From Halomicrobium zhouii (lineage in GTDB: Archaea > Halobacteriota > Halobacteria > Halobacteriales > Haloarculaceae): 64,000 nt of DNA. The notes beneath the pieces were generated by a model. That model searched no databases, was not told the origin of the DNA, and saw only the letters and a list, made by a program, of their open reading frames with translations. A program made the position numbers and the translations under genes. The stretch is from positions 1,521,854-1,585,853 of the forward strand of contig NZ_FOZK01000001.1 of the NCBI RefSeq assembly GCF_900114435.1, written 5' to 3'. Shown here one piece after another: positions 8,427 through 15,965 of the stretch; position 1 is the stretch's first letter; each line of letters starts with the position of its first letter.

Positions 8427-8447
8427 GTCGGAAGGCAAAGGACAGAT

Positions 8448-8711
8448 ATGAACCGACACTTCGAAGACGCACGGTACTACCTGAAGCGCGCGGGCGAAAC
8501 AGCAACGAAGGGCGTCAAGACCGAACTCGAGCCGGTCCGCGAGCGGTTCGACGAACTCACCGGCCGCGAGGAAGAACCGGACCCGAGCCGCCTCGACGAT
8601 ATCAAGGCGGACCTTCGCGAGGTCCAGGCCAAAGCCGAGGGTGAGGCCCGCGAAGCCATCGGCGACGCCCGGGAGAAACTCGACGAGTACCGCGGCAAGC
8701 AGTCTGCCTGA
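8448..8711 (+). CDS. Small highly charged haloarchaeal protein (DUF7553-like)
   Basis: This 87-residue, highly charged, mostly helical protein begins MNRHFEDARYYLKRAGETA and ends with a basic DEYRGKQSA tail. The reading frame is open far upstream, but the TATA box at 8417-8426 and family resemblance place the start at 8448. I recall it as a conserved haloarchaeal family (DUF7553), from memory and not checked. Function unknown. The heptad-like pattern suggests a helical bundle or coiled coil. It stands alone upstream of tRNA-Val. Confidence 0.8.
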   Translation: MNRHFEDARYYLKRAGETATKGVKTELEPVRERFDELTGREEEPDPSRLDDIKADLREVQAKAEGEAREAIGDAREKLDEYRGKQSA

Positions 8712-8814
8712 CGCGACGACGGCGAATTTCGGCTGGACAGGTTGTCAGGCATAGCCCCCGAGTCGAGCGGACGACCCACCCCGGGAGGAGTTCTCAGTCG
8801 TCCGTCGGAAGACA

Positions 8815-8825
8815 ATTCTTAAGTC
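8815..8825 (+). promoter_or_regulatory. TATA-like box of tRNA-Val
   Basis: ATTCTTAAGTC lies about 30 bases before the tRNA 5' end at 8852, the usual position for an archaeal tRNA promoter. Confidence 0.5.
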
Positions 8826-8851
8826 CGGGCCTCGGATACTGGAAAACGCCC

Positions 8852-8926
8852 GGGTTGGTGATCTAGTCCGGTTATGATACCTCCTTCACACGGAGGAAGT
8901 CGGCGGTTCAAATCCGCCCCAACCCA
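8852..8926 (+). tRNA. tRNA-Val (anticodon CAC)
   Basis: The 75-nt cloverleaf has acceptor stem GGGTTGG (8852-8858) with CCAACCC (8919-8925) and discriminator A8926. The anticodon stem is CCTCC/GGAGG with loop TTCACAC, giving CAC at 8887-8889. The T arm is GGCGG-TTCAAAT-CCGCC. There is no intron and no encoded CCA. Its 3' end is duplicated 102 bp downstream. Confidence 0.95.
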
Positions 8927-9005
8927 TTCTGCGACGAACGGACGTGAGGAGCGAATGGTGCAAGCGGAGTTGAACCCTGGAAGACGAACGGAGTGAGTCT
9001 TCATT

Positions 9006-9033
9006 CGGTTCAAATCCGCCCCAACCCATTCTG
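9006..9033 (+). repeat. Duplicated tRNA-Val 3' end (attachment-site-like)
   Basis: These 28 bases are identical to 8904-8931, covering the T-arm, acceptor 3' strand and five bases beyond the tRNA. The sequence before the copy does not form a tRNA and instead holds a GAAGAC/GTCTTC hairpin around a GAACGGAGTGA loop. Repeats of a tRNA 3' end are the usual trace of tyrosine-recombinase integration (attL/attR). Only 102 bp separate the copies and no integrase gene is present, so any element has been lost. Confidence 0.75.
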
Positions 9034-9187
9034 TAAAGGACGTCGGGAGCGCATCGTTCAGACGAAATTTCGGTCGTGTTTCTCGGTAGGGGGTTGAACG
9101 GGCACGTACGAGTGGTCAGTACAGGTGAGCTACGTAGCGTTTGGTGGGTACCGGGGTTGTCGCTGTTAGCACGACGTCAAACACGTC

Positions 9188-9289
9188 GAAAGCCCTCGGC
9201 GCGCTCGACTCGTGCGAACCCACTGCGCGCGCTCGTTCCTCGCGTGCTTGCGGGTTCGGACGTCGTCGACCCCGTCTCGCCCTTTCAGT
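9188..9289 (-). ncRNA. Candidate structured RNA element, subtype 2, copy A
   Basis: Read on the minus strand it starts ACTGAAAGGGCGAG (from 9289) and ends GCCGAGGGCTTTC (to 9188). CGAACCC (9258-9252) pairs with GGGTTCG (9221-9215) and encloses a 30-nt loop. That loop differs from copy B at only three positions: the two bases before AAGCACGCGAGG and one inside it. The 7-bp stem has a different sequence in copy B yet still pairs. No protein is encoded. Function unknown. Confidence 0.6.
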
Positions 9290-9500
9290 CCACCAGGACA
9301 ACATCGCTCGCGCCACAGAGGCGCTCGCGGATGGCTCCGCCAAACCTCCCCGGATTCGGCGCGTCCGCGCCGAATCACGCGTCCTGACCGCTCCGCAACC
9401 GCCCGGCCGGGAGCGGCGTTCATGCCGCGACCAGGGGGAGGGCAGGGCTGCGGTGCTGTGCAGGCCTCGGAGTCCTCGTGAGCGAAGCGAACGAGGGCTC

Positions 9501-9625
9501 GTCAGAGCTTGCTCTGACGGTGGACTGAAAGGGCGAGGCGGGGTCCGGGAACCCCGGACCGATAAGCACGCGAGGGACGAGCGCGCGCAGTCGGTCCGCG
9601 GGACCGGAGCACGCCGAGGGCTTTC
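9501..9625 (+). ncRNA. Candidate structured RNA element, subtype 2, copy B
   Basis: A GTCAGAGC/GCTCTGAC hairpin (9501-9518) precedes ACTGAAAGGGCGAG (9524-9537). GGTCCGGG/CCCGGACC can form a hairpin at 9542-9560. Alternatively CGGACCG (9555-9561) pairs with CGGTCCG (9592-9598) around the conserved 30-nt loop. The element ends GCCGAGGGCTTTC at 9625. It points away from copy A, so the two diverge from a shared ~200-bp centre. Confidence 0.6.
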
Positions 9626-9759
9626 TGGGTGTTGGCGGTGTCGTTTCTTTCAGCACCAACTCAGAAGAACCACCCACTCAGTACACAAACCTGCAGAGCG
9701 GGTATTGATGACTGAGATTCAGCGTGAAGAGGTTTCGACGGAAACAGGACCGGCGTAAC

Positions 9760-11031
9760 TTACGTTCGCTTTCGGTACCAGACGAGGGCGGCGAGGGCCG
9801 CGCTGCCGACGCCAGCGGCGGTTCCGTAGAGCGGGAGGTTCGCCGAGCCGCCCGTTTCCTGTCGCTCGGTCTCAGTCGCCGTTTCGGTCGCCGTCTCCGT
9901 CGGGGTGGCGGTGGGCGTAGGCGTCGGCGTCGGGACGGCGAACGACGCGACGACGCCGGCGTGGTCGGCGGGCCAGAGTTCGACCGTCTCGCCGTCGACG
10001 GCCGCGGTGACGCGGGAGTCGGGGTCCGCGCCGACCAGCTGGACGCCGGTGGGGTCGACGTCGCCGCGAGAGAGGACGTGGTCGACGCGCCGCGAGAGGG
10101 CCGACGTCTCGTTGCGCAGGTCGCTGGCCTGACAGCAGGTCGGGTCGGCGTCGTCGGACTCGCTGTCGGACGCGGGGTCCGCGAAGGACTCGGTCAGCAG
10201 GTCGTAGGCGGCGGTCGGGCCGCCGGGGCCGCTATTGAGGTCGCCGGCGAGCACGACCGGCCGGTCCGCCGGCAGTTCGTCGCGGAGTTCCTCGGCCTGG
10301 TCCAGGCGGGTGTCGTCGTCCGCAGATTCGAGGTGGGCGCTTGCGACGGCGACGTCGGCGCCGTCCAGTGAGAGGTCGACCTGGCAGAAGCCGCGCTGGA
10401 TGGCGACGGTGGCACCCTGGACCCGATACCGGTGCGCACTGTCGAAGGTTTCGGAACGGGTATCGGTCGTCTCGAGGTCGCTCCGGACGAGCAGGGCGGT
10501 TCGGTCGGTCAGGCGGACGTCGGTCGTTCCGCCGTCGTCGTCGGCAGGGACTTCGATGTCCGTCGTGACGGTCTCGGCGGCCACGTCGTAGGACAGGCCG
10601 CGGTCGTCGAGGGCGGACGCGAGCAGGTCGAGCAGGTCGACGACGGTCGTCGAGGCGTTGGGTATGGGGCTCTCTGAGAAGTCGCTCTCGGTCTGGACCC
10701 GCAGGTGGGCGGCCTCCTGGACGCCGACGACGTCGGGCTGGCTGGTCTCTATCTCCGCGGCGATGGCGTCGACGCGGGCCTCGTAGGGATGTGCTCGAAT
10801 CTCGTCGAGCATCTCGCCGGCGATGCGGCGGACTTCGTTCATCGAGGTCGCATCGAAGAGTTTCGAGAGGTCGACGCCCAGATAGAGATTTCGCGTCAGT
10901 ACTGACAGCGGCACCGACGACGGCGCGGCGAGGGCGGTGCTGGGGAGGGTCTGGCTCACGGCGAGTCCAGCGACGCCACCGAGGAGGGCGCGGCGCGAGG
11001 GCGCTACGGGGCCGGTGTCGGGCGGTCTCAT
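9760..11031 (-). CDS. Surface-anchored endonuclease/exonuclease/phosphatase-family protein
   Basis: This 423-residue protein begins with a twin-arginine signal (SRRALLGGVAGLAVSQTLPS). The EEP fold follows: TRNLYLG, DVVGVQEA with the metal-binding Glu, SAHLES, VLAGDLNSGPGG, RRVDHVLSR, and PADHAGVVASF with the catalytic His (residues ~45-360). A Thr/Pro/Glu-rich linker and a final transmembrane helix with basic YRKRT tail anchor it. It probably acts outside the membrane on nucleic acid or phosphoester; substrate not deducible. Two further cysteines (CC) lie before the DH region. Confidence 0.85.
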   Translation of the reverse strand: MRPPDTGPVAPSRRALLGGVAGLAVSQTLPSTALAAPSSVPLSVLTRNLYLGVDLSKLFDATSMNEVRRIAGEMLDEIRAHPYEARVDAIAAEIETSQPDVVGVQEAAHLRVQTESDFSESPIPNASTTVVDLLDLLASALDDRGLSYDVAAETVTTDIEVPADDDGGTTDVRLTDRTALLVRSDLETTDTRSETFDSAHRYRVQGATVAIQRGFCQVDLSLDGADVAVASAHLESADDDTRLDQAEELRDELPADRPVVLAGDLNSGPGGPTAAYDLLTESFADPASDSESDDADPTCCQASDLRNETSALSRRVDHVLSRGDVDPTGVQLVGADPDSRVTAAVDGETVELWPADHAGVVASFAVPTPTPTPTATPTETATETATETERQETGGSANLPLYGTAAGVGSAALAALVWYRKRT

Positions 11032-11160
11032 CTGTTGATGACTCTGTCGTCATCCCTGAAAAAAGTAAATGTAACGTGCGTACCAGAACGTCGTCGAGCG
11101 TTGATCGCTTCGACGTCGTTCGGTCGGGGCGGTGCGTCACCGAAATTTCTCGGTCGGTAC

Positions 11161-11934
11161 TCAACAGCCCTCGCTGGTGATGGTGACCTGCTCTGCGGTC
11201 AGGGACGTGCGGTCGTAGGTGGCCTGCCCGTTCGAGATGGCGGTCCAGTATCGGATCGTCCCGTTGTACTGCTGGCCGTACAGTTCGGCGTCAGTGTTGA
11301 ACGCCGGGTCGATGGTGACGGTGAACTCCTCGCCGAGGCCGGTGTACGCGCCGCCGTCGGTCTTGCTCTCGCCCCAGGTCCAGTCGACGCGGTGGACCCC
11401 GTCGGCCTCGCGCCACGAGTCGTAGTTGTGTTTGCCATCGTAGGAGTCGTCTTTCACGGTCCAGTTGCCGTCTTCAGGCAGGCCGGCGATGGTGAAGGTC
11501 GCGGCACCGCCGTCGGAGGCGTTGCCGGTCGACCCGTGGAGGAAGACGAGGCTCAGGTTGCCGTCGCTATCTTCGTACAGGAAGAAGCTACTCGTGTCGG
11601 GTTGCTGGAGCGCGATCGTCCCCTTGGAGCTGTAGGAACGCCCGGTCTGGTTCGTGGAGGGGTTCTCCGGGATCGGCGACCGGTAGTCGTAGAACGACTT
11701 CACCGACTCGTTGCCGTAGAGCGGCGATATCTCCGTGCAGTCCTCTCCCTGTACGACCGCGTACGTGCCGTTGGTCTCCTGTTGCTGGACCTGGTGCTGG
11801 ACGTCGGCCGCGGCGACGCCGGCCGTCATCCCGACGATGGAGACGACGACCACCGCGAGCGTCGCAAGCTGGCCGAGAACCGTCTTGGTTCGCTGTTCGT
11901 AGTCGCTACCTCGTCTGCTGTCTGTCGAACCCAT
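11161..11934 (-). CDS. Secreted or membrane-anchored protein of unknown function
   Basis: I do not recognise the family. An N-terminal hydrophobic segment (LGQLATLAVVVVSIVGMTAG) ends in an Ala-rich cleavage-like region. The rest has several N-x-S/T sequons (NES, NQT, NLS, NAS, NWT, NGT), so it is probably exported and N-glycosylated. The frame extends to 11985, but a TATA-like AGTATAACT about 30 bases upstream favours the ATG at 11934 (257 aa). It is monocistronic. Confidence 0.7.
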   Translation of the reverse strand: MGSTDSRRGSDYEQRTKTVLGQLATLAVVVVSIVGMTAGVAAADVQHQVQQQETNGTYAVVQGEDCTEISPLYGNESVKSFYDYRSPIPENPSTNQTGRSYSSKGTIALQQPDTSSFFLYEDSDGNLSLVFLHGSTGNASDGGAATFTIAGLPEDGNWTVKDDSYDGKHNYDSWREADGVHRVDWTWGESKTDGGAYTGLGEEFTVTIDPAFNTDAELYGQQYNGTIRYWTAISNGQATYDRTSLTAEQVTITSEGC

Positions 11935-12527
11935 GGAGGATTGCACTCGTGTCTGGTGATTAGTTATACTCGCCGTAGCGGTCACACGGGGATCGATTAA
12001 CGCGTGACCGGGACCGATTATCTGACTTATCGGTGGATATAGTCAGTATACGATCCGTTTGAATTGCACTGCAGTCGGTGGATTTTGCAGTATCATCTTC
12101 CGAATCGTATGTGTTCGACGGCACGCGCTTCCCCGTTCACCCGAGACAACGTGTGACCGGGACGACGGAAAGCGATCATCACGTACTCACACGCCGTGAC
12201 GAACTTCTCCCTGAAAACGGTCTGTTGGCTACCAGGTCGAGCGATTCGCGTGTGTCTCGCCGTCGCACCGCTACTGAAAGCCGATCGTTAGCGGATCGGT
12301 CGACCAGCGTATCCGGGCGGAAAACTGGCGGGCTCGTTGCGGGTTCCCGTTCTCGTGTTCCCCACGAAGTCGTCGGTGAACGCGCGCCCTGATCGGCGGA
12401 ACGATGGCGGCCGAACCCGCGGAGTGGGGCGGACGACCGTCGCACCGCTCGACAGATCTGTCCGCGACGACTTCGGTCCGACGGCGGGTTCGTCATTTCT
12501 TTAGGCGCTCGCGGCCGACCAGCGACT
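11935..12527. other. Intergenic stretch of ~590 bp without a convincing gene
   Basis: The left part is less GC-rich than its surroundings. The frames present (for example 12078-12392) have random-looking Arg/Ser-rich translations. A degenerate repeat TGACCGGGACSA appears near 12004 and 12152. The right end carries a TATA-like TTCTTTAGGC at 12497-12506 serving the mini-ORF and membrane gene downstream. Nothing else is supported. Confidence 0.5.
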
Positions 12528-12629
12528 ATGAACGCAGCGTGCGACAGCGTCCACCTGCCCGGTCATGCTCAGCCGAATCCCTCGCGCGGCCGGTCGCTCG
12601 CCGTCCGCCAGCGCCGGGTGATCGCCTGA
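12528..12629 (+). CDS. 33-residue leader ORF coupled to a membrane-protein gene
   Basis: The ATG at 12528 lies 27 bases after the centre of TTCTTTAGGC, the expected spacing for a leaderless start. The frame encodes 33 basic residues and ends in TGA, which overlaps the ATG of the next gene (TGATG at 12627-12631). The protein has no recognisable domain. It may act as an upstream cistron that delivers ribosomes to the membrane-protein gene. Reality as a peptide is uncertain. Confidence 0.35.
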   Translation: MNAACDSVHLPGHAQPNPSRGRSLAVRQRRVIA

Positions 12630-12847
12630 TGGGGCGTCGCGACAAGATCGCGTTCGGTCTCACGCTGGTCGCGATTATCGTGATCCCGGGGGTTGCCAAC
12701 GCCGTCCTCTCACAGGCCGGCTACGGCACTCTCGGAAGTGTCGTCTGGGCGGTCGGCTACGGGTCGGGGGCGCTGTTCATCTGGTACGCGTACATTCGGC
12801 CCCTGAATATCAGGGCTCCCGAGAGCGTCGAGACCGAGGAGGAGTAA
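12629..12847 (+). CDS. Small two-helix membrane protein
   Basis: This 72-residue protein has two hydrophobic helices (residues ~8-28 and ~36-56) and an acidic tail ending VETEEE. The longer frame upstream encodes Arg-rich sequence unlike haloarchaeal proteins, so the start is placed at 12629, where it overlaps the stop of a 33-codon ORF. Function unknown. Confidence 0.65.
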   Translation: MGRRDKIAFGLTLVAIIVIPGVANAVLSQAGYGTLGSVVWAVGYGSGALFIWYAYIRPLNIRAPESVETEEE

Positions 12848-12863
12848 CCGTTCGGCCGGTTCC

Positions 12864-14411
12864 TCAGCGGTCAGGCCGTTCGACGCTGCCGTTCTGTGAC
12901 GAATCGATCGCTGCCACCTCGCTCGTCTCGTCCGTTTGCCCTTCACTGTCTGGCGCGTCTTCACCGTCCACCGAAACAGTCGTATCGGCTTCGCCATCGC
13001 AGATGGTGGCCTCGACGTCGAACACCCCCTCGGTGTCGGCGTCCTCGTCCGGCGTCGTGACGGGGCCGACCTCCTCCCCGTCGCGCAGTGCGGTGGTTCG
13101 TTCCACCCGGGACTCGATGGCCTCGCGTTCCACCGTCAGGTGGTCCGTCGCACCGGCGTACCGTTCCCGCGCGACGGCGAGTGCCAGGTCGTACTGGTCG
13201 CGGGCCGCCTCGAACTCTTCGATGGCCACCTCGTACTGTTCGGCCCCGACGTACCAGTCGCCGGCCCGCTTCGCCTTCGACGCGGCAGTCCGTCGGGCGG
13301 AGACGAGGCGCTCGACGACTTCTCCGAGCCGCTCGCGAAGCTGGTCCGGATCGCCTTCGAAACGCCGTTCGTCGGCGCCCCAGTCGAGTTCCAGGACGGT
13401 GCAGTAAGCCTCGAGCGCGTCGTCCCAGTGGTCGGCGGCGTCGGCCGGGTCGTCGGCGTCGGTGGCGTCCCGGTCCGCTTCGACGGCGCGTCGGAGCGGG
13501 GCCGCCGCCAGTTCCGCCGTGACGCGCTCGACCCGGTCGCGTTCCTCGTGAACCGCGTCCCTGTCCGAGACGGCCGCGGAGTCGTAGGTGAGCACTGTCT
13601 CGAGTTCCTCGCGCGCGTCGTCGAACGCGTCGTGGGCTGCCTCGAACTCGTCGTCGCGCCAGTGGGCCTCGGCGTCGTCGCTGAACCGGCGGGCGCGGCC
13701 CAGTCGCGCTTCGGCCAGCATGCTCGCGCACCGACGCTGGACCTGGTCGACGCGGGCGACCATCGCGCTCGCCGTCCACTCGCCGTCGAACCGGTTCGCC
13801 GCGCGGCGCGGTTCGTTCAGCCCGTGGTAAGCCTCCTGTGCGGCCTCGAGCGCCGCGTCGTACTCGCCGGCGTCGCAGTGACCGGTGGCCGCGACGAGTG
13901 ATCGCTGGACGTCGTCGAGCGTGTTCTCGACGTGTATCCAGGCCTGGGACGCCGCCGTGAGGTACGCCGCTGCTGCATCCAGCCCGTCGGCGCCGGCGTG
14001 GAGCGTGAGCGTGCCGCCGCTGGTCCGGGTGACGGAGAGTCGGCCCTCGCGGCGACCGGTTTCGGCGGCGACGCCGTCGACGTCGACGAGACGCACGGTG
14101 AGACACTGGTCCCCGTCCACCGACACGGCGTCGCTGTCGCCGACCAGGATCACTAGTCGACGGTCGGTGAGGACGACGATCGTTCGGTACCCCGACCCGG
14201 CGGTGAGCTGTTCGGTCCCGTCTTCGCGGTCGATCTCGACGCCACGCTTCCCGTTCGTGAGCAGGAAGACGGGAGTCTCGTCGTCTTCCAGGTACGCCCC
14301 AGCCGGACGGTCGCGGAGATATCCCGCGGAGAACAGTCCCCCCGTTCCCGTCTCCGTGAGGAGGGGGTGTGTCTCCCCTCTTTGGTTATCTACTTCGATA
14401 ACTTGACCCAT
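12864..14411 (-). CDS. PH-like domain plus helical-repeat protein
   Basis: This cytoplasmic 515-residue acidic protein has an N-terminal bacterial-PH/SHOCT-like fold (residues ~45-130: FLLTNGKRGVEI, then TIVVLTDRRLVILVG). A long helical region (160-450) follows, with TPR-like repeats such as AGEYDAALEAAQEAYHGL and AEQYEVAIEEFEAARDQYDL. The last 70 residues are a low-complexity acidic tail. Such proteins are thought to be scaffolds, but no specific role can be assigned. It converges on the small membrane-protein gene with a 16-bp gap. Confidence 0.75.
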   Translation of the reverse strand: MGQVIEVDNQRGETHPLLTETGTGGLFSAGYLRDRPAGAYLEDDETPVFLLTNGKRGVEIDREDGTEQLTAGSGYRTIVVLTDRRLVILVGDSDAVSVDGDQCLTVRLVDVDGVAAETGRREGRLSVTRTSGGTLTLHAGADGLDAAAAYLTAASQAWIHVENTLDDVQRSLVAATGHCDAGEYDAALEAAQEAYHGLNEPRRAANRFDGEWTASAMVARVDQVQRRCASMLAEARLGRARRFSDDAEAHWRDDEFEAAHDAFDDAREELETVLTYDSAAVSDRDAVHEERDRVERVTAELAAAPLRRAVEADRDATDADDPADAADHWDDALEAYCTVLELDWGADERRFEGDPDQLRERLGEVVERLVSARRTAASKAKRAGDWYVGAEQYEVAIEEFEAARDQYDLALAVARERYAGATDHLTVEREAIESRVERTTALRDGEEVGPVTTPDEDADTEGVFDVEATICDGEADTTVSVDGEDAPDSEGQTDETSEVAAIDSSQNGSVERPDR

Positions 14412-14609
14412 TGTAGCGGTGTTGTATCCGGATTACTATCATTCCCTCGTCTCAGGATCTGATAACTCGTGCAAAATTAACGGCGGTCGGGGAGAACGAA
14501 TCTCCGGCGAGACGGCGGGGCGCTACCTGTCAGGGCGGACGCGCGGACGTCTGGCAGACGGTCGTCTGACTCACCTTTACGGGACGAGCGCCAGTCAGCA
14601 TCGACACTC

Positions 14610-14789
14610 ATGGCACGAGCGACGACGGACTGTCACGCGGAGGCGCAGCCGAGACGGGACGGCGGGGCACGGACCGTCCGGATAGACGACGCGACGTTCG
14701 AGGCTCTCTCGATGACCAGTGACGCGACGTCGGAAAATCGGGCTCGGATCGTCCGGTGGCTCGGCACCTGGGCCGGCGTCGACCGCTAG
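14610..14789 (+). CDS. 59-residue small protein
   Basis: The frame reads from ATG 14610 to TAG 14789 and includes GGARTVRIDDATFEALS and a WLGTWAG segment. TTTACGGG lies about 30 bases upstream as a possible promoter. The stop shares CTAG (14786-14789) with the convergent actin-like gene, the same arrangement as at the end of nuoN. No family is recognised; the RTVRIDDATFEAL stretch resembles the first strand and helix of small ribbon-helix-helix proteins, but this is weak. Confidence 0.45.
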   Translation: MARATTDCHAEAQPRRDGGARTVRIDDATFEALSMTSDATSENRARIVRWLGTWAGVDR

Positions 14790-15907
14790 CTGTTCTCGAC
14801 GAGTCGCGTCGCGATGCGCTGGGCGCCGATAGTCGCCGCCATGTCCGGTTCGTCGGCCGCGATGGCCTCGACGTCGCGCTGGAGCTCCTCGCTGAGCCGT
14901 CGCTCGAACTCCTCGAGGATGCCCGGGATGCAGGCCATCCCGCCCGTGAGGACGATGGGTCGGTCCAGCGCGAGCTGGTAGACCTTCATGTAGTCGTTGG
15001 CGAGTTCGGGGAGGAAGGTGTTGGCCACCTCCTCGACGACGTCGTCGAGGTACTCGTCGACCGCGTCCATCACCGAGCGCTCGATGGTGAACTCGTGGGA
15101 GCCGCCGCCGGGCTGCTGGATGACGTCTGTGAACGGCTCGAAGTCGACGAAGTCGGCGTGGGCCTCCTTGTACTCCCGGGCGGTCTGGGTGTCGATGTTG
15201 ACCCGGCCCTGGGTCTCCTCCTCGACGTAGTTGGCGATGACGCGGTCGACCTCGTTGCCGGTGACGGCGCCCGTCGTGAAGGGGGAGAGCTGTTCGCCGC
15301 GGCGGTAGGCCGAGGCTTCGAGGTTCGTCGACCCGAGGTTGATGGCCACGAATATCTCGTCGATGGCCTCCAGGTCGTCGCCGAAGGCGGGGATGGCGCC
15401 ACACAGCGACTCGGGGTAGCTCTCGACGAGGCCGTTGCCGATGGAGCTGTCCTCGATGACGTAGCGGAGGTTGTCCAGCCCGCGCGGGTTGTCGATGGTC
15501 GGGATGGCGTACACGACGGCGCTGTTCTGGGGCAGCTCGTTCTCGGCGATGAGTGCCTCGAAGAACGTCTGGGTGAGGTCCGCCCGATCGGCGTCCTCCG
15601 GCAGACCCGAACGGAGCATGAACTGCACGCGGTCGGGGTACTCCGTCGCGGCTTCCTCGCCGTAGAGGACTTTCTCCTCGCCGGTGAGTGCGTCCTCGTA
15701 CGTCGCCAGACAGGTCAGTGTCCGAATGATCTCGTCGCCGGCCTCGCGGTCGGGCCGGGAGATAACCGTGCGCGTGCTCCCGAGTTTCACGCCAACTGGC
15801 ACGGCTGACTGAGGTTCGGTACTCTGGGTGCCGCCGCCGGCAGTTACCGTGCCGCCGTCCGTGTCCACACCGTCGACGTCTGCGCCTTCGTCGGCGTCCT
15901 CGCTCAT
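14786..15907 (-). CDS. Actin-superfamily ATPase (salactin/volactin-like)
   Basis: This 373-residue protein has the actin/Hsp70 nucleotide-binding pattern: GVKLGSTRTVIS (phosphate-1, residues ~39-50), VAINLGSTNLEASAY (phosphate-2, ~180) and VLTGGMACIPGILEEF (adenosine motif, ~328). Its N-terminus is an acidic, Gly/Thr-rich extension. Haloarchaeal proteins of this type (salactin in Halobacterium, volactin in Haloferax) form dynamic filaments involved in shape and segregation. It lies downstream of a FlaD/E-like gene across a repeat array and may be co-oriented with it in one unit. Assignment to the salactin clade is from memory. Confidence 0.82.
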   Translation of the reverse strand: MSEDADEGADVDGVDTDGGTVTAGGGTQSTEPQSAVPVGVKLGSTRTVISRPDREAGDEIIRTLTCLATYEDALTGEEKVLYGEEAATEYPDRVQFMLRSGLPEDADRADLTQTFFEALIAENELPQNSAVVYAIPTIDNPRGLDNLRYVIEDSSIGNGLVESYPESLCGAIPAFGDDLEAIDEIFVAINLGSTNLEASAYRRGEQLSPFTTGAVTGNEVDRVIANYVEEETQGRVNIDTQTAREYKEAHADFVDFEPFTDVIQQPGGGSHEFTIERSVMDAVDEYLDDVVEEVANTFLPELANDYMKVYQLALDRPIVLTGGMACIPGILEEFERRLSEELQRDVEAIAADEPDMAATIGAQRIATRLVENS

Positions 15908-15965
15908 ACGAAGACGTATTTCGCGAGGGGGTTTGTATACATTACTCGGCAGCTATCAGAACTGA

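Larger units (their letters stand above)
9034..9759. other. Gene-free stretch with two divergent structured elements
   Basis: No reading frame here looks like a protein: those present are rich in Arg and Pro and mirror one another because of an inverted repeat. The stretch holds two candidate structured elements on opposite strands (9188-9289 and 9501-9625) and a CCTCGT/ACGAGG hairpin around a GAGCGAAGCGA core near 9473-9495. It follows the tRNA attachment-like repeat and precedes the phosphodiesterase-family gene. Confidence 0.6.

Noticed and set aside
8932-9033. Second tRNA gene next to tRNA-Val
   Set aside because: Only the 3' 28 bases are duplicated; no acceptor 5' strand, D arm or anticodon arm is present.
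9141-9758. 205-codon frame on the plus strand and mirror frames on the minus strand
   Set aside because: They arise from an inverted pair of structured elements; peptides such as GGLKGRDGV and GGLKGRGGV are mirror copies, not proteins.
12078-12392. 104-codon frame in the intergenic stretch before the small membrane gene
   Set aside because: Ser/Arg/Thr-rich translation without acidic bias, no promoter at its start and no family resemblance.
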